From an uncultured Propionivibrio sp. (GTDB lineage: Bacteria; Pseudomonadota; Gammaproteobacteria; Burkholderiales; Rhodocyclaceae): a stretch of DNA of 64,000 nt. The position numbers were made by a program, and so were the translations under genes. Location of the stretch: the NCBI RefSeq assembly GCF_963666255.1, contig NZ_OY762655.1, positions 1 through 64,000 of the forward strand, in the 5' to 3' direction. Under the pieces are notes generated by a model. The model was not told the origin of the DNA. It ran no database searches and saw only the letters and a program-made list of their open reading frames with translations. Positions 46,134 through 56,999 of this stretch are shown here, in pieces (positions within the stretch are counted from its first letter, which is position 1; each line of letters begins with the position of its first letter).

Positions 46134-47336
46134 ATGTTCGCAGAACGCGTTCTCTCCGGCATGCGCCCCACGGGCAGCCTGCATCTCGGCCACTATCACG
46201 GCGTGCTGAAAAACTGGATCAGGCTCCAGCACGAGTACCCCTGCCTGTTCTTCGTCGCCGACTGGCATGCGCTGACGACGCAGTACGACGATCCGCAGGG
46301 TATCGAGAAGGCGACCTGGGACATGATCATCGACTGGCTGGCGGCCGGTGTCGATCCCGAGAAAGCGACGCTGTTCATCCAGTCGCAGGTGCCCGAACAT
46401 GCCGAGTTGCATCTCCTGTGCTCGATGATGACGCCGCTCGGCTGGCTTGAGCGCGTGCCGACCTACAAGGATCAGCAGGAAAAGATGTCGGGCAAGGACC
46501 TGACGACTTACGGCTTCCTCGGCTATCCGCTGCTGATGAGCGCCGACATCCTGATCTACCGGGCCGACAAGGTGCCGGTCGGCGAGGACCAGATTCCCCA
46601 CGTCGAATTCACTCGCGAACTGGCGCGCCGTTTCAATCACATGTACGGGCGCGAACCGGGCTTCGAGGAAAAGGCCAAGGAAGCGGTGGCCCGGCTTGGC
46701 AGCAAGAACAAGCGCTCGTTCGAACATCTGCGCACGCGCTTCCAGCAGGACGGCGACAAGGAGGCGGTGGCCAAGGGACGCGCGCTGCTCGCCGAGTTGC
46801 CGCAGTTGTCGGCCGACGATCGCGAGCGCCTGCTCGGCTACCTGGAAGGCACCGGCAAGACGATTCTCGTCGAGCCGGGCTATCTCCTGACCGAAGCCTC
46901 GAAAATGCCGGGGCTGGACGGACAGAAGATGTCGAAATCCTATAACAACACGATCACGCTGCGCGAGGATGCGGCGTCGGTGACGCAGAAGATCAAGCGC
47001 ATGCCGACCGACACCCAGCGCGTGCGTCGTACGGACCCGGGCGAGCCGGATCGCTGCCCGGTCTGGCAACTGCATCAGGTTTATTCCGATGCCGATTGCA
47101 AGGACTGGGTGCAGAAGGGATGCCGCAGCGCCGGCATTGGCTGCATCGAGTGCAAGCAACCGGTGATCGACGGCATTCTGCGCGAGCAGGCGCCGATGCA
47201 GGAGCGGGCACAGAAATACCTGGACCAGCCGGGTCTGGTGCGCGACATCATCGCCGAAGGCAATCGCAAGGCTGGCGTGCTGGCACGCGAGACGATGCGC
47301 GACGTGCGCGCGGCGATGGGCCTCAATTACGCCTGA
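46134..47336 (+). CDS. trpS: Tryptophan--tRNA ligase
   Basis: A 400-residue class I aminoacyl-tRNA synthetase. The HIGH-type motif is HLGH at residues 17-20 after SGMRPTGSL, and the KMSKS motif is at 265-269 (DGQKMSKSYNN). It is about 65 residues longer than E. coli TrpS because of an insertion around 175-245 (EEKAKEAVARLGSKNKRSFE and following), which is common in betaproteobacteria. It is followed 10 bases later by scpA. Confidence 0.94.
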   Translation: MFAERVLSGMRPTGSLHLGHYHGVLKNWIRLQHEYPCLFFVADWHALTTQYDDPQGIEKATWDMIIDWLAAGVDPEKATLFIQSQVPEHAELHLLCSMMTPLGWLERVPTYKDQQEKMSGKDLTTYGFLGYPLLMSADILIYRADKVPVGEDQIPHVEFTRELARRFNHMYGREPGFEEKAKEAVARLGSKNKRSFEHLRTRFQQDGDKEAVAKGRALLAELPQLSADDRERLLGYLEGTGKTILVEPGYLLTEASKMPGLDGQKMSKSYNNTITLREDAASVTQKIKRMPTDTQRVRRTDPGEPDRCPVWQLHQVYSDADCKDWVQKGCRSAGIGCIECKQPVIDGILREQAPMQERAQKYLDQPGLVRDIIAEGNRKAGVLARETMRDVRAAMGLNYA

Positions 47337-47345
47337 ACGCAGCGC

Positions 47346-48320
47346 ATGAGCGAAACGACGGTCATCGATCCCTTGGCGGACAAGCCTGCAGACTCGGAAG
47401 CTGCGGTGCAGACGCCTTTGCCTCCCGGGGCGGAGGCAGAGCCGCTTGCCCGCATCTACGGCGAGCCGATGCAGCAGATGCCGCTTGACCTCTACATCCC
47501 GCCGGATGCGATGGCGGTGATGCTCGATGCCTTCGAAGGGCCGCTCGACCTCCTGCTGTATCTGATCCGCAAGGCCAACGTCAACGTCCTCGATATTCCG
47601 ATGGCGCCGTTGACCGTGCAGTATCTGACGTATGTCGAGGCGATGCGCTCGCATAATCTCGAGTTGGCGGCTGATTACCTTGTCATGGCAGCGATGCTGA
47701 TCGAGATCAAGTCGCGCATGTTGCTGCCCAAGCCGCGCCTCGATGAGAGCGGCGAGGCCGAGGATCCGCGCGCCGAACTCGTGCGCCGCCTGATCGAGTA
47801 CGAACAGATGAAACTCGCGGCGGCGCGGATTGACGAATTGCCGCAGGCCGAGCGCGATTTCGACTGGGCCGAGGTCTGGGTCGAGAAATCGTTGCTGCAG
47901 CGCCTGCCCGAAGTGCAGCCCGAGGACTTGCGCGATGCCTGGCATGCCATCCTGCGTCAGGCCAAGCTGCACACGCACCATACGATCCAGCGCGAGGAAC
48001 TGTCGGTGCGCGAGCACATGGGGCAGATTCTCCGTTTGTTACGCGATAACGGCGGATTCGTCGAATTTGCGCAGATGTTCGACGCCGCCAAGGGGGCGCC
48101 GGTCGTTGTCGTGCATTTTCTTGCCATGCTCGAACTGGCGCGCGAACATTTGCTGGTATTGACCCAGGAACAAGCTTTTGCTCCCATCTATGTGAGGTTG
48201 GCCGATGGACGAAACGAACCACACCACGGAAACGATGCCGAGCCTGATGAACCCGGCGACACCGACGCCGGAACCGGAAATGAAGACGGACGCGATGACG
48301 GAGACACCGGAAGCATCTGA
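47346..48320 (+). CDS. scpA: Segregation and condensation protein A
   Basis: ScpA is the kleisin of the SMC-ScpAB complex that compacts and separates chromosomes. It is 324 residues long. The conserved [20 protein letters not shown] (about 59-78) and [20 protein letters not shown] (about 110-129) stand out, with a winged-helix region near 230-280. The last 38 residues are acidic and Gly/Asp-rich ([20 protein letters not shown]) and overlap scpB by 116 bases. Confidence 0.93.
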   Translation: MSETTVIDPLADKPADSEAAVQTPLPPGAEAEPLARIYGEPMQQMPLDLYIPPDAMAVMLDAFEGPLDLLLYLIRKANVNVLDIPMAPLTVQYLTYVEAMRSHNLELAADYLVMAAMLIEIKSRMLLPKPRLDESGEAEDPRAELVRRLIEYEQMKLAAARIDELPQAERDFDWAEVWVEKSLLQRLPEVQPEDLRDAWHAILRQAKLHTHHTIQREELSVREHMGQILRLLRDNGGFVEFAQMFDAAKGAPVVVVHFLAMLELAREHLLVLTQEQAFAPIYVRLADGRNEPHHGNDAEPDEPGDTDAGTGNEDGRDDGDTGSI

Positions 48321-48951
48321 CATTCCGGCCGAGCGGATCGCGCCGGACGGGCAGGTGATTCCGGATGCTTCCGAATTCGCACTCGAACCGTCGCCGCCCG
48401 ATCCTCCGGACAACACCCGTGAAATCAAGCGCATTCTCGAGGCGGTGCTGCTGAGTTCGACGCAGCCCTTGTCGATGTCGGAGTTGCGGCGGGTTTTCGA
48501 CGGCGAGATGTCGGGCGATGCGCTGCGCGTGATGCTCGACGAACTGCGTGCCGAATGGGCGACGCGCCCGCTGGAGCTCCTGCAACTGGCAAGCGGCTGG
48601 CGCTTCCGGATTCGAGCCGAGTTCATGCCGTACCTCGAAAAGCTCAATCCGGAAAAGCCGCCCAAGTACTCGCGGGCCGTGCTCGAAACGCTGGCGATCA
48701 TTGCTTACCGCCAGCCGGTGACACGGGGCGATATCGAGGATATCCGGGGTGTGACGGTATCATCGCAGGTGATCAAGGCGCTCGAGGAGCGCGGCTGGAT
48801 CGATGTCGTCGGACATCGCGATACGCCGGGGCGCCCGGCGCTGCTGGCGACGACCCGGCAATTCCTCGACGATCTCGGCTTGCGCAGCGTGTCCGAGCTT
48901 CCGCAACTCGATATGATGAATCAAACACTGGACCTTGTTCATGCCGAATAA
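48205..48951 (+). CDS. scpB: Segregation and condensation protein B
   Basis: ScpB dimers bind ScpA in the SMC complex. It is 248 residues long, with two winged-helix domains: [20 protein letters not shown] (about 73-92) and [20 protein letters not shown] with [20 protein letters not shown]. The first ~68 residues are a Pro/Thr/Glu-rich leader read from the scpA 3' end in another frame. Other Met codons in the leader could be the true start; conserved sequence begins only at about residue 72. Confidence 0.9.
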   Translation: MDETNHTTETMPSLMNPATPTPEPEMKTDAMTETPEASDIPAERIAPDGQVIPDASEFALEPSPPDPPDNTREIKRILEAVLLSSTQPLSMSELRRVFDGEMSGDALRVMLDELRAEWATRPLELLQLASGWRFRIRAEFMPYLEKLNPEKPPKYSRAVLETLAIIAYRQPVTRGDIEDIRGVTVSSQVIKALEERGWIDVVGHRDTPGRPALLATTRQFLDDLGLRSVSELPQLDMMNQTLDLVHAE

Positions 48952-49915
48952 TCAGAAGAAAACCCCGTTCCGGTCTCCCCAGGCCGATTCCCGCCGCACG
49001 ACCGGGCGCCGCAGTGGCCCCGCCGAGCGCGCGTCGGCGCCGGTGGCGCGTCCGGAACCGGAGGTGATGGCGCCGGCACCCGAGCGTCCGCGCCGTCCGC
49101 CCGCCGATCTTGGCAAGCGCGAACGGCACATGGTGGCGCCGGCCAAGCCCGAGCGCCTGCAGAAGCTGCTGGCGCAAAGTGGCGTCGGGTCTCGCCGTGA
49201 AATGGAGACGCTGATCGCCGAAGGGCGAGTGAACGTGAATGGCGAGACGGCGACGCTCGGGCAGTCGGCAAGCCCTGGCGATCGCGTCAAGGTCAATGGC
49301 CGGCTCGTCAATCTCAAGTTCTCCAACCGCCTGCCGCGCGTGATCCTCTATCACAAGCCGGAAGGCGAAATCGTCTCGCGCGACGATCCGGATCACCGTC
49401 CGAGCGTGTTCACGTCCCTGCCGCGGTTGTCCGGGGCGCGTTGGGTGGCGGTCGGCCGGCTTGATTTCAATACCAGCGGCCTTCTGCTGTTCACGACGTC
49501 GGGTGAGTTGGCCAACCGGCTGATGCACCCCCGTTACCAGTTGGTGCGGGAATACGCCGTCCGGGTGCTTGGTGATCTCGGTGTCGAAGCGCAGCAGCGC
49601 CTGCTCGACGGCGTCGAGCTCGAAGACGGTCTGGCGCAGTTCTCGACCTTCCAGGATGCCGGTGGCGACGGCGCCAATCATTGGTACCGCGTGTCGCTGT
49701 TCGAGGGGCGCAACCGCGAGGTACGCCGGATGTTCGAGGCCGTCGGCGTCACTGTCAGCCGCTTGATGCGTGTGCGCTACGGGCCCTTTGTGTTGCCGCC
49801 CAATCTCAAGCGGGGTCAGGTGCAGGAACTCGACGACGCGGTCGTGGGCAAGCTGATGACCGAGTTCGGTCTTGAGGCGCCGGCACGGGCGCCGGTCAAG
49901 CGGCGGCCACGCTGA
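48941..49915 (+). CDS. rluB: 23S rRNA pseudouridine(2605) synthase
   Basis: RluB converts U2605 of 23S rRNA to pseudouridine. It is 324 residues long, with an N-terminal basic tail, an S4 RNA-binding domain ([20 protein letters not shown], about 70-89) and the catalytic block [18 protein letters not shown] with the active-site Asp. [15 protein letters not shown] is also typical. The ATG at 48941 overlaps the scpB end by 11 bases. Confidence 0.9.
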   Translation: MPNNQKKTPFRSPQADSRRTTGRRSGPAERASAPVARPEPEVMAPAPERPRRPPADLGKRERHMVAPAKPERLQKLLAQSGVGSRREMETLIAEGRVNVNGETATLGQSASPGDRVKVNGRLVNLKFSNRLPRVILYHKPEGEIVSRDDPDHRPSVFTSLPRLSGARWVAVGRLDFNTSGLLLFTTSGELANRLMHPRYQLVREYAVRVLGDLGVEAQQRLLDGVELEDGLAQFSTFQDAGGDGANHWYRVSLFEGRNREVRRMFEAVGVTVSRLMRVRYGPFVLPPNLKRGQVQELDDAVVGKLMTEFGLEAPARAPVKRRPR

Positions 49916-50019
49916 TAATGACTTCGGCGCGGCGTCCCGCAGACGGCGCCGCGCCCCGGCGAAATAACGGAAATCGAAAAAAAGAGTTGTTTCAACAGCA
50001 GCTTAATTGCATGTTGGCA

Positions 50020-50048
50020 TTGTCGGAGTGAAGAAACACGGGTATAAT
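50020..50048 (+). promoter_or_regulatory. Sigma-70-type promoter of the rimP-nusA-infB operon
   Basis: TTGTCG (50020-50025), a 17-base spacer and a perfect TATAAT (50043-50048). Transcription would start near 50055, immediately before the two hairpins of the leader. Confidence 0.75.
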
Positions 50049-50067
50049 TCACCCGATTTTTCGGAGC

Positions 50068-50112
50068 GCCCCTTGCGGGCATTTTTTCTGGATGGGCATT
50101 TGCCCATTTTTT
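50068..50112 (+). promoter_or_regulatory. Attenuator-like double hairpin in the rimP leader
   Basis: Two terminator-like structures follow each other: GCCC / GGGC (50068-50080) with ATTTTTT, then ATGGGC / GCCCAT (50092-50107) with a T-run. Both precede the rimP start. In other proteobacteria this operon's leader is controlled by transcription termination involving NusA, so feedback is plausible here; the stems are short and unproven. Confidence 0.6.
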
Positions 50113-50122
50113 ATTTGTGGCC

Positions 50123-50563
50123 ATGGATTTGCACGAACTTCTCGAAAAGACCGTGACCGGCTTGGGTTATGAGTTGGTTGACGTCGAACAAAGCCCGCGC
50201 GGTCGGGTTCTGCGCCTGTTTATCGACAAGCCTGAAAAGCAGGGCGGCATCGACGTCGAAGACTGCGCGACGGTCAGCAATCATCTGACGCGCGTGTTGG
50301 CGGTCGAGAACGTCGATTACGACCGCCTCGAGGTGTCGTCGCCGGGGTTGGATCGGGTTCTGAAGAAACTCGCCGATTTCGAACGTTTCGCGGGGTCGGA
50401 AGTGAATCTCAGGTTGCGGCTGCCGCTGGCCGGGCGGCGCAACTTCAATGGCATTCTGCAGGGCGTCCGTGACGGCAAGGTTTGTCTGACGATCGATACG
50501 GGCGACGTCGAGTTGGAACTGTCCAACGTGGACAAGGCCCGGTTGGTACCGAAATTTGATTGA
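50123..50563 (+). CDS. rimP: Ribosome maturation factor RimP
   Basis: A 146-residue assembly factor for the 30S subunit. Conserved blocks are LGYELVDVEQSPRGRVLRLF, IDVEDCATVSNHL and VSSPGLDRVLKKLADFERFA. The ATG at 50123 was chosen over a GTG two codons upstream. It is the first gene of the operon and is followed 60 bases later by nusA. Confidence 0.94.
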   Translation: MDLHELLEKTVTGLGYELVDVEQSPRGRVLRLFIDKPEKQGGIDVEDCATVSNHLTRVLAVENVDYDRLEVSSPGLDRVLKKLADFERFAGSEVNLRLRLPLAGRRNFNGILQGVRDGKVCLTIDTGDVELELSNVDKARLVPKFD

Positions 50564-50623
50564 GAGCGGCGTGCCTGAGGGTGCCGAGCGAATACTGAGT
50601 GCGGAAGAGGGGGTAGTGAGCGT

Positions 50624-52095
50624 ATGAGCCGTGAAATTTTGCTGTTGGTCGACGTGTTGGCGCGCGAAAAGAACGTCGCCAAGGAAATCGTCTTCGGAGC
50701 GCTGGAGCTGGCGCTGGCGTCGGCGACCAAGAAGCGTCTCCACGACGAGGCCGATGTGCGCGTTGTCGTCGATCGTGAGTCCGGCGATTTCGAATCCTTC
50801 CGCCGCTGGGAAGTGGTCGCCGATGGCGACTTCCTGAACGAAGCGCTGACGGTTCCCCTGTCGGAAGCGCGTAAGCAGGATCCCGACGTCGAGGTCGGCG
50901 ATTACCTCGAGGAAGTGCTCGAGCCGATCGATTTCGGACGGATCGGCGCGCAGGCGGCCAAGCAGGTCATCCTGCAAAAGATTCGCGACGCCGAGCGCGA
51001 TCAGATCCTCACGATTTCCTTGATCGCAAGGAACATCTCGTGACCGGGACGATCAAGCGCATGGAACGCGGCAACGCCATTGTCGAGGCCGGCAAGATCG
51101 AGGCGGTCCTGCCGCGCGATCAGATGATCCCGCGTGAGAATCTGCGCATCGGCGATCGCGTCAAGGCTTATCTGCTGCGTGTCGATCGTCAGGCGCGCGG
51201 CCCGCAACTGATCCTGTCGCGAACCGCGCCGGAATTCATCGTCAAGCTGTTCGAGATGGAAGTGCCGGAAGTTGATGACGGCCTGCTCGAAATCAAGGCG
51301 GCGGCGCGTGATCCCGGTCTGCGCGCGAAAATCGCGGTCAAGTCGAACGATCAGCGGATCGACCCGATCGGCACTTGCGTCGGCATGCGCGGCATGCGCG
51401 TGACGGCGGTGACCAACGAACTCGCCGGCGAGCGCGTCGATATCGTGCTCTGGTCGCCGGATCCCGCGCAATTTGTCGTCGGGGCGCTGGCACCGGCCGA
51501 GGTGACCTCGGTGGTCGTCGATGAGGACAAGCACAGCATGGACGTGGTGGTGGATGAGGCCAACCTCGCCGTCGCCATCGGACGCGGTGGCCAGAACGTT
51601 CGCCTGGCATCGGAAATGACCGGTTGGACGATCAACCTGATGACTGAAGAAGAATCGGTCACCAAGGTCGAAGCCGAATCGGCGGCGATCCGCGTGCTGT
51701 TCATGGAAAAACTGGACGTCGATGAGGAAGTGGCGAACATCCTGATCGCCGAAGGCTTCTCGGCACTTGAAGAAGTTGCGTATGTGCCGCTGCACGAGAT
51801 GCTGGAAATCGAGTCTTTTGATGAAGAGACGGTTCAGGAATTGCGCGAGCGCGCTCGCAACGTCCTGCTGACGGAGGCCATCGTCACCGAAGAGCAGATC
51901 GGTGATGTTTCCGATGATCTGCTCGGCATGGACGGCATGGACAAGCAACTGGCAGGAAAGCTGGCGACGAACGGGATCAAGACGCTCGACGATCTGGCAG
52001 ATCTTGCTGTCGATGAACTGACCGAGATGACCGGCATCACCGCCGATCGGGCCAAACAACTGATTACCACGGCGCGCGCGCACTGGTTCGAGTAA
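50624..52095 (+). CDS. nusA: Transcription termination/antitermination protein NusA, frameshifted
   Basis: NusA binds RNA polymerase and RNA and controls pausing, termination and antitermination. The gene is read in two frames. 50624-51043 encodes the N-terminal domain ([20 protein letters not shown] to [10 protein letters not shown]). The rest, S1, KH1, KH2 and the acidic C-terminal repeats ([20 protein letters not shown] to [15 protein letters not shown]), continues in the -1-shifted frame to 52095. The frame breaks at about 51011, where CTCACGAT stands for expected CTCAACGAT: one A is missing from the Asn codon in [13 protein letters not shown]. The second frame still encodes [10 protein letters not shown] before the break heals, so the lesion is a single base. 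NusA is essential, so a sequencing error is likely. The second frame could start at GTG 51040, overlapping the TGA. Confidence 0.9.
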
Positions 52096-52112
52096 GCGGA
52101 GAAGAGGATTCT

Positions 52113-55082
52113 ATGGCGCAAACAAGCGTTGCCCAATTTGCCGATAGCTTAAAGATGCCAGCAGTCGTCCTGCTGGAACAATTGCAGAAGGCAGGCGTGG
52201 TCAAGACCAAGACCGACGACCTGCTGACCGAACAGGACAAGACCCGTTTGCTCGATTACCTGCGGCGTTCGCACGGGGCGGTCGAGGCGAAGACGAAAAT
52301 TACCCTGACGCGCAAAGAGACGTCGGAAATCCGATCGCAGGATGCGCAAGGGAAATCGCGGACGGTTCAGGTCGAAGTGCGCAAGAAGCGCATTCTCGTC
52401 AAGCGCGATATCCCCGAAATCAAGCCGGCTGCGCTCGCCGATACCGTGCCGGCGCCGATCGAGGAAATCAAGCCCGAAGCGGTCGTCGAAATTCCGCCGG
52501 CGCCTGTCGAGACCGCTCCGGTTGTGGCCGAGGTCGCCGAGGTCGTGAGCGCCGAGGCGGTGAGCGTCGAGCCTCCGAAGGAAGTGGCTGCCGAGGCGCC
52601 GAAAGCGCCGCCGGTCGTTGAAAAAATTGTAGAGCCGGTTGTCGAGAAGTCGGCCCCGGCTGCGCCCGTTGTGGACGTGCCGGCCGAAAAGGCGGTCGTC
52701 GCCGAGGTGTCGGAAAAGGCGCCGGAGGCGAAGAAGACCGAGGACGTTCGTTCGGGTCAGCAGCGCCACGCTGCCAAGCCCGCCGGCGAGGCAAAGAAAG
52801 CGTCGGATGCGAAAGCGCCCGGCGAGGCCAAAGTGGTCGTCAAGAAGGTGGTTTCGCGTGCGTCGATCATCGGCGAAGAGCAGCAGCGTCTGCGTGCCGA
52901 GGAAGAGCGGCGCAAGGCGGAACTGCGCGCGCGCCAGGAGGCGGAGTTCCTCGAGAAGCAGCAGCGCGCGGCAGAACTCGTCCGGCTGAAGCAGGAAGCC
53001 GAAACCAAGGCCGTGGCGGCTCGGGCAGCGGAAGCGGCCAAGCAGGTGGCGGCGAAGACCGCCTCCGATCGTCCGGCCGAGGACAAGACCTTGCACAAAC
53101 CGGCCGGAAAGGTCGGGGTTGCGGACAAGAAAACCGACAAGAAGGGCACGAGCGATAAGAAGGGTCCCTGGAAGGATGAGGGCGGCGCCAAGCGTCCGGG
53201 TCTCAAGACGCGTGGCGGCGCCACGCCGGCCGGTGGTTCCGGTTGGCGTGACGGACGGCAGGGCAAGCGCTCCGGGCGCTCGCACGACGCCGAGGAGTCG
53301 CATGGCTTCCAGCAGCCGACCGAGGCGGTCGTGCGTGACGTGCATGTGCCCGAGACCATTTCCGTGTCCGATCTGGCACACAAGATGGCGATCAAGGCGA
53401 CCGAAGTCATCAAGACGCTGATGAAGATGGGTTCGATGGTAACCATCAACCAGGTGCTCGACCAGGAAACGGCGATGATCGTCGTCGAGGAAATGGGGCA
53501 CCGCGCTTTGGCGGCCAAGCTCGATGATCCCGATGCCTTCATCGATGAATCCGAGCACAAGGATGCGGAGCAATTGCCGCGTGCGCCGGTGGTGACCGTG
53601 ATGGGCCACGTCGACCACGGCAAGACCTCGCTGCTCGACTACATTCGTCGTACGCGGGTTGCTTCCGGCGAAGCGGGCGGCATCACGCAGCATATCGGCG
53701 CCTACCACGTCGAAACAGCGCGCGGCATGGTGACCTTCCTCGATACACCGGGTCACGAGGCCTTCACGGCAATGCGCGCACGCGGCGCCAAGGCCACCGA
53801 CATTGTCATTCTGGTTGTCGCGGCTGACGACGGCGTCATGCCGCAGACGCGCGAGGCCATCCACCACGCGAAGGCGGCGGGCGTGCCCATTGTTGTCGCG
53901 GTGAACAAGATCGACAAGCCGGAAGCAAATCCGGATCGTGTCAAGCAGGAACTCGTCGCCGAGCAGGTGGTGCCCGAGGAGTATGGCGGCGAATCGCCGT
54001 TCATCTCGGTCTCGGCCAAGACCGGTCAGGGCATCGACGAACTGCTCGAAAACGTCCTGCTGCAGGCTGAAGTGCTCGAATTGACGGCGCCGAAAGAGAC
54101 GCCGGCCAAGGGCCTGATCATCGAAGCGCGGCTCGACAAGGGACGTGGTCCGGTGGCGACGATGCTGGTGCAATCCGGCACGCTGCGTCAGGGCGACGTG
54201 CTGTTGGCCGGGCAGGTGTTCGGTCGCATCCGCGCCATGCTCGACGAGAATGGCGGATCGATCAAGGAAGCCGGCCCGTCGATCCCGGTCGAGATTCTCG
54301 GTCTGTCGGACGTGCCGACGGCGGGTCAGGAAGCCGTGGTGCTGGGCGACGAGCGCAAGGCGCGCGAAATCGCGCTGTTCCGCCAAGGCAAGTTCCGCGA
54401 TGTGAAGCTCGCCAACAAGCAGGCGGCGAACCTGGAAAATCTGCTCGAACAGATGGGCGAGGCCGAAGTCAAGTCGCTGGCGCTCATCATCAAGGCGGAC
54501 GTTCAGGGCTCGCAGGAAGCGCTGGTGCATTCGCTGCAGAAACTGTCCACCGACGAAGTCAAGGTCAATGTCATCCACGCCGCGGTCGGCGCGATCAGCG
54601 AATCCGACGTGCATCTGGCGCAGGCATCGAAGGCCGTCATCATCGGCTTCAACACCCGGGCCGATGCGGGTGCGCGTAAGGCAGGCGAAAGCGCAGGCGT
54701 GCAGATCCGTTATTACAACATCATTTACGATGCGGTTGATGACGTGAAGTCGGCGCTGTCCGGCATGCTGTCGCCGGAGAAGCGCGAGGATGTCACCGGT
54801 CTCGTCGAGATCCGTCAGGTGTTCCGCGCCAGCAAGATCGGCACGATCGCCGGTTGCTACGTCCTGGAAGGTGTCGTCAAGCGCTCGTCGCGGGCTCGCC
54901 TGCTGCGCGACAACGTCGTTATCTGGGAAGGCGAGTTCGAATCGCTCAAGCGCTTCAAGGACGACGTCAAGGAAGTCCGTGCCGGTTTCGAGTGCGGTCT
55001 GTCGCTCAAGAACTACACCAATTACGAGTCGGGCGACCAACTCGAGGTGTTCGACGTCACCGAAGTGGCCAGGACGCTCTAA
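52113..55082 (+). CDS. infB: Translation initiation factor IF-2
   Basis: IF-2 is the GTPase that delivers initiator tRNA to the ribosome. It is 989 residues long. The N-terminal domain (about 1-55, [19 protein letters not shown]) is followed by a long Ala/Glu/Lys/Pro-rich linker to about residue 400. The G domain has GHVDHGKTS (498-506), DTPGHEAF and NKID. The C-terminal part ends [20 protein letters not shown]. It follows nusA by 17 bases with a good ribosome-binding site. Confidence 0.96.
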   Translation: MAQTSVAQFADSLKMPAVVLLEQLQKAGVVKTKTDDLLTEQDKTRLLDYLRRSHGAVEAKTKITLTRKETSEIRSQDAQGKSRTVQVEVRKKRILVKRDIPEIKPAALADTVPAPIEEIKPEAVVEIPPAPVETAPVVAEVAEVVSAEAVSVEPPKEVAAEAPKAPPVVEKIVEPVVEKSAPAAPVVDVPAEKAVVAEVSEKAPEAKKTEDVRSGQQRHAAKPAGEAKKASDAKAPGEAKVVVKKVVSRASIIGEEQQRLRAEEERRKAELRARQEAEFLEKQQRAAELVRLKQEAETKAVAARAAEAAKQVAAKTASDRPAEDKTLHKPAGKVGVADKKTDKKGTSDKKGPWKDEGGAKRPGLKTRGGATPAGGSGWRDGRQGKRSGRSHDAEESHGFQQPTEAVVRDVHVPETISVSDLAHKMAIKATEVIKTLMKMGSMVTINQVLDQETAMIVVEEMGHRALAAKLDDPDAFIDESEHKDAEQLPRAPVVTVMGHVDHGKTSLLDYIRRTRVASGEAGGITQHIGAYHVETARGMVTFLDTPGHEAFTAMRARGAKATDIVILVVAADDGVMPQTREAIHHAKAAGVPIVVAVNKIDKPEANPDRVKQELVAEQVVPEEYGGESPFISVSAKTGQGIDELLENVLLQAEVLELTAPKETPAKGLIIEARLDKGRGPVATMLVQSGTLRQGDVLLAGQVFGRIRAMLDENGGSIKEAGPSIPVEILGLSDVPTAGQEAVVLGDERKAREIALFRQGKFRDVKLANKQAANLENLLEQMGEAEVKSLALIIKADVQGSQEALVHSLQKLSTDEVKVNVIHAAVGAISESDVHLAQASKAVIIGFNTRADAGARKAGESAGVQIRYYNIIYDAVDDVKSALSGMLSPEKREDVTGLVEIRQVFRASKIGTIAGCYVLEGVVKRSSRARLLRDNVVIWEGEFESLKRFKDDVKEVRAGFECGLSLKNYTNYESGDQLEVFDVTEVARTL

Positions 55083-55490
55083 GTGGCAGGCAACAAGAGC
55101 TTTTCCCGCAAGGATCGGGTGTCGGAACAGATCCGCCGCGAACTGGCGGAACTGATCCGCGCCGAGGTCAAGGATCCGCGCGTCGGCATGGTCAGTGTCA
55201 CCGAAGTTCAGGTGACGCCTGACTATGCTCATGCCAAGGTGTTTTTCAGCACGCTGTCCGGCAGCGCGTCGGTTGAGGGTGTGCTCGAAGGCCTGCAGAA
55301 GGCGTCGGGTTTCCTGCGCCGGGAGTTGGGCAAGCGCATCCGTATTCACACGACGCCGCAATTGCATTTCGTCTTCGACCAGTCGCTCGAACGCGGCGCC
55401 GATCTGACCCGGTTGATCCAGCAGGCGGTCGCGGTGTCCGGCGGGGAACAAAGCGAGGATGCAGGCGACGCCGGTTCGGGCGAGCGCTGA
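55083..55490 (+). CDS. rbfA: Ribosome-binding factor A
   Basis: A 135-residue 30S maturation factor. FSRKDRVSEQIRRELAELIR at the N-terminus and DPRVGMVSVTEVQVTPDYAH are typical, with the KH-like fold ending LHFVFDQSLERG. It begins with GTG at the base directly after the infB stop codon. The 3' end overlaps truB by 32 bases. Confidence 0.94.
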   Translation: MAGNKSFSRKDRVSEQIRRELAELIRAEVKDPRVGMVSVTEVQVTPDYAHAKVFFSTLSGSASVEGVLEGLQKASGFLRRELGKRIRIHTTPQLHFVFDQSLERGADLTRLIQQAVAVSGGEQSEDAGDAGSGER

Positions 55491-56409
55491 ATTGACGGCG
55501 GCAACACAGGCGCCGCGGAAAGTCTGGCGGCGCGTCGATGGCGTGCTGCTGCTCGACAAGCCGAAAGGCATGACCTCGAATGCGGCGCTGCAAAAAGCGC
55601 GGCGCTATTTTTCCGCGGCCAAGGCCGGGCATACCGGCACGCTCGATCCGATGGCGACCGGCTTGCTGCCACTGTGTTTCGGTGAGGCGACCAAGTTCTC
55701 GGCTGATCTGCTCGACGCCGACAAAAGCTATGAAGCGGATATTCTGTTTGGCGCGACGACCGATACCGGCGATGCCGATGGCGTTGTCGTCAAATGCCGT
55801 CCGGTGACGTTTTCGGCCGCCGATCTGGTAACCGCGCTCGCGGCTTTCCGCGGTCCGATCATGCAGGTGCCGCCGATGTATTCGGCATTGAAGCGTGACG
55901 GTCGTCCCTTGTACGAACTTGCCCGGCAAGGGGTTGAGGTCGAGCGCACGCCGCGCGCCGTGACTATCCACGAATTGACGCTGTTGTCATGGGAGGGCGA
56001 GCGCTGCCGTGTGCGCGTCCGCTGCAGCAAGGGCACCTATATCCGTACGCTGGCCGAGGATATTGGCGAACGTCTCGGTTGTGGCGCGCATCTCGTGGCT
56101 TTGCGCCGCATCCGTGTCGGCGATCTTGACGTGGCGATGGCGGTGACGCTCGAGCAGATCGAGGCGATCGCTGAAGAGGCGCGCGCTGCCGTGTTGCAGT
56201 CGCCGGATGCCTTGCTGCAGTCGCTGCCGGAAATCGTTCTGAGCGAAGATCAGGCACGCCGCTTTGCCCATGGAAATCCTGTGACGGTCGGCGTCGCGGA
56301 TGCCGGGGTGTCCGGGAAGTGTCGGGTCTATGCCGGCGCGGTACTGCTCGGCGTCGGCGATCTGGACGATGACGGCCGACTGGCGCCGCGGCGTCTCGTT
56401 GCGGCCTGA
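55459..56409 (+). CDS. truB: tRNA pseudouridine(55) synthase
   Basis: TruB makes pseudouridine 55 in the T loop of tRNAs. It is 316 residues long. [14 protein letters not shown] (about 28-41) and the catalytic [20 protein letters not shown] (active Asp in TLDP) are present, followed by [12 protein letters not shown] and [17 protein letters not shown]. The ATG at 55459 lies inside rbfA; the family sequence begins at about residue 20, so a later start is possible, though none is better placed. Confidence 0.94.
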   Translation: MQATPVRASAELTAATQAPRKVWRRVDGVLLLDKPKGMTSNAALQKARRYFSAAKAGHTGTLDPMATGLLPLCFGEATKFSADLLDADKSYEADILFGATTDTGDADGVVVKCRPVTFSAADLVTALAAFRGPIMQVPPMYSALKRDGRPLYELARQGVEVERTPRAVTIHELTLLSWEGERCRVRVRCSKGTYIRTLAEDIGERLGCGAHLVALRRIRVGDLDVAMAVTLEQIEAIAEEARAAVLQSPDALLQSLPEIVLSEDQARRFAHGNPVTVGVADAGVSGKCRVYAGAVLLGVGDLDDDGRLAPRRLVAA

Positions 56410-56435
56410 GAGGTCCCGCCCGGTCGACCATTTTC

Positions 56436-56464
56436 TTGCTGGCAAGCCTGCGCTGCGCTATAAT
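56436..56464 (+). promoter_or_regulatory. Sigma-70-type promoter of rpsO
   Basis: TTGCTG (56436-56441), a 17-base spacer and a perfect TATAAT (56459-56464), 97 bases before the rpsO start and just after truB. It gives rpsO-pnp its own promoter besides read-through. Confidence 0.72.
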
Positions 56465-56561
56465 CCCGCGCTCGCTTCGCCAAGCGATTCAATTTTTATC
56501 AACCAGGCGTTCAGCTCTATCAAACCGGGGCGGCGTCGTTTTCTCAGAAAGAGAGTTTGAC

Positions 56562-56831
56562 ATGGCGATTACCGTTGCGCAAAGAGCGCAGATCATGAAG
56601 GATTTTCAACGCGACGCAGCCGACACCGGCTCGGCGGAAGTTCAAGTCGCGCTGTTGACCGCACGTATCAATGACCTCACCGGTCACTTCAAGGAACACG
56701 TCAAGGATCACCATTCGCGTCGTGGTCTGCTGCGCATGGTCAGCCGTCGCCGCACCCTGCTGGACTACCTGAAGCGTACCGACGTCGATTCGTATCGTAC
56801 GCTGATCCAGCGTCTCGGTCTGCGTAAGTAA
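56562..56831 (+). CDS. rpsO: 30S ribosomal protein S15
   Basis: An 89-residue ribosomal protein S15 with the whole family sequence: [58 protein letters not shown] and the LGLRK end. The ATG at 56562 follows GAGAG; the open frame upstream is not part of the protein. Confidence 0.97.
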   Translation: MAITVAQRAQIMKDFQRDAADTGSAEVQVALLTARINDLTGHFKEHVKDHHSRRGLLRMVSRRRTLLDYLKRTDVDSYRTLIQRLGLRK

Positions 56832-56881
56832 TCTGTCTGCCAGACCGCGATGCGGTTCGTGTGCAGATAGTCGAATGAAAG

Positions 56882-56914
56882 ACAGCGGCCAGCCCGGGCG
56901 GGTTGTGCCGCTGT
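56882..56914 (+). terminator. Long stem-loop between rpsO and pnp
   Basis: The arms ACAGCGGCCAGCCC and GGGTTGTGCCGCTGT pair almost completely (one bulge, one G-U). No immediate T-run, but TTTTTT follows 25 bases later. In E. coli the same gap has a terminator and an RNase III site that lets PNPase regulate itself; this hairpin may do the same. Confidence 0.55.
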
Positions 56915-56999
56915 TGTCGTATTGGAGTTTTTTGCCATTTAGGCACGTTGCATTGCATGCCAGTGTCGTGGGTATGCGAAACCATTGAGAGAGGAAAAC

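Noticed and set aside
52149-55571. Open frame of 1140 codons on the minus strand
   Set aside because: Antisense shadow of infB and rbfA; no protein family is recognisable.
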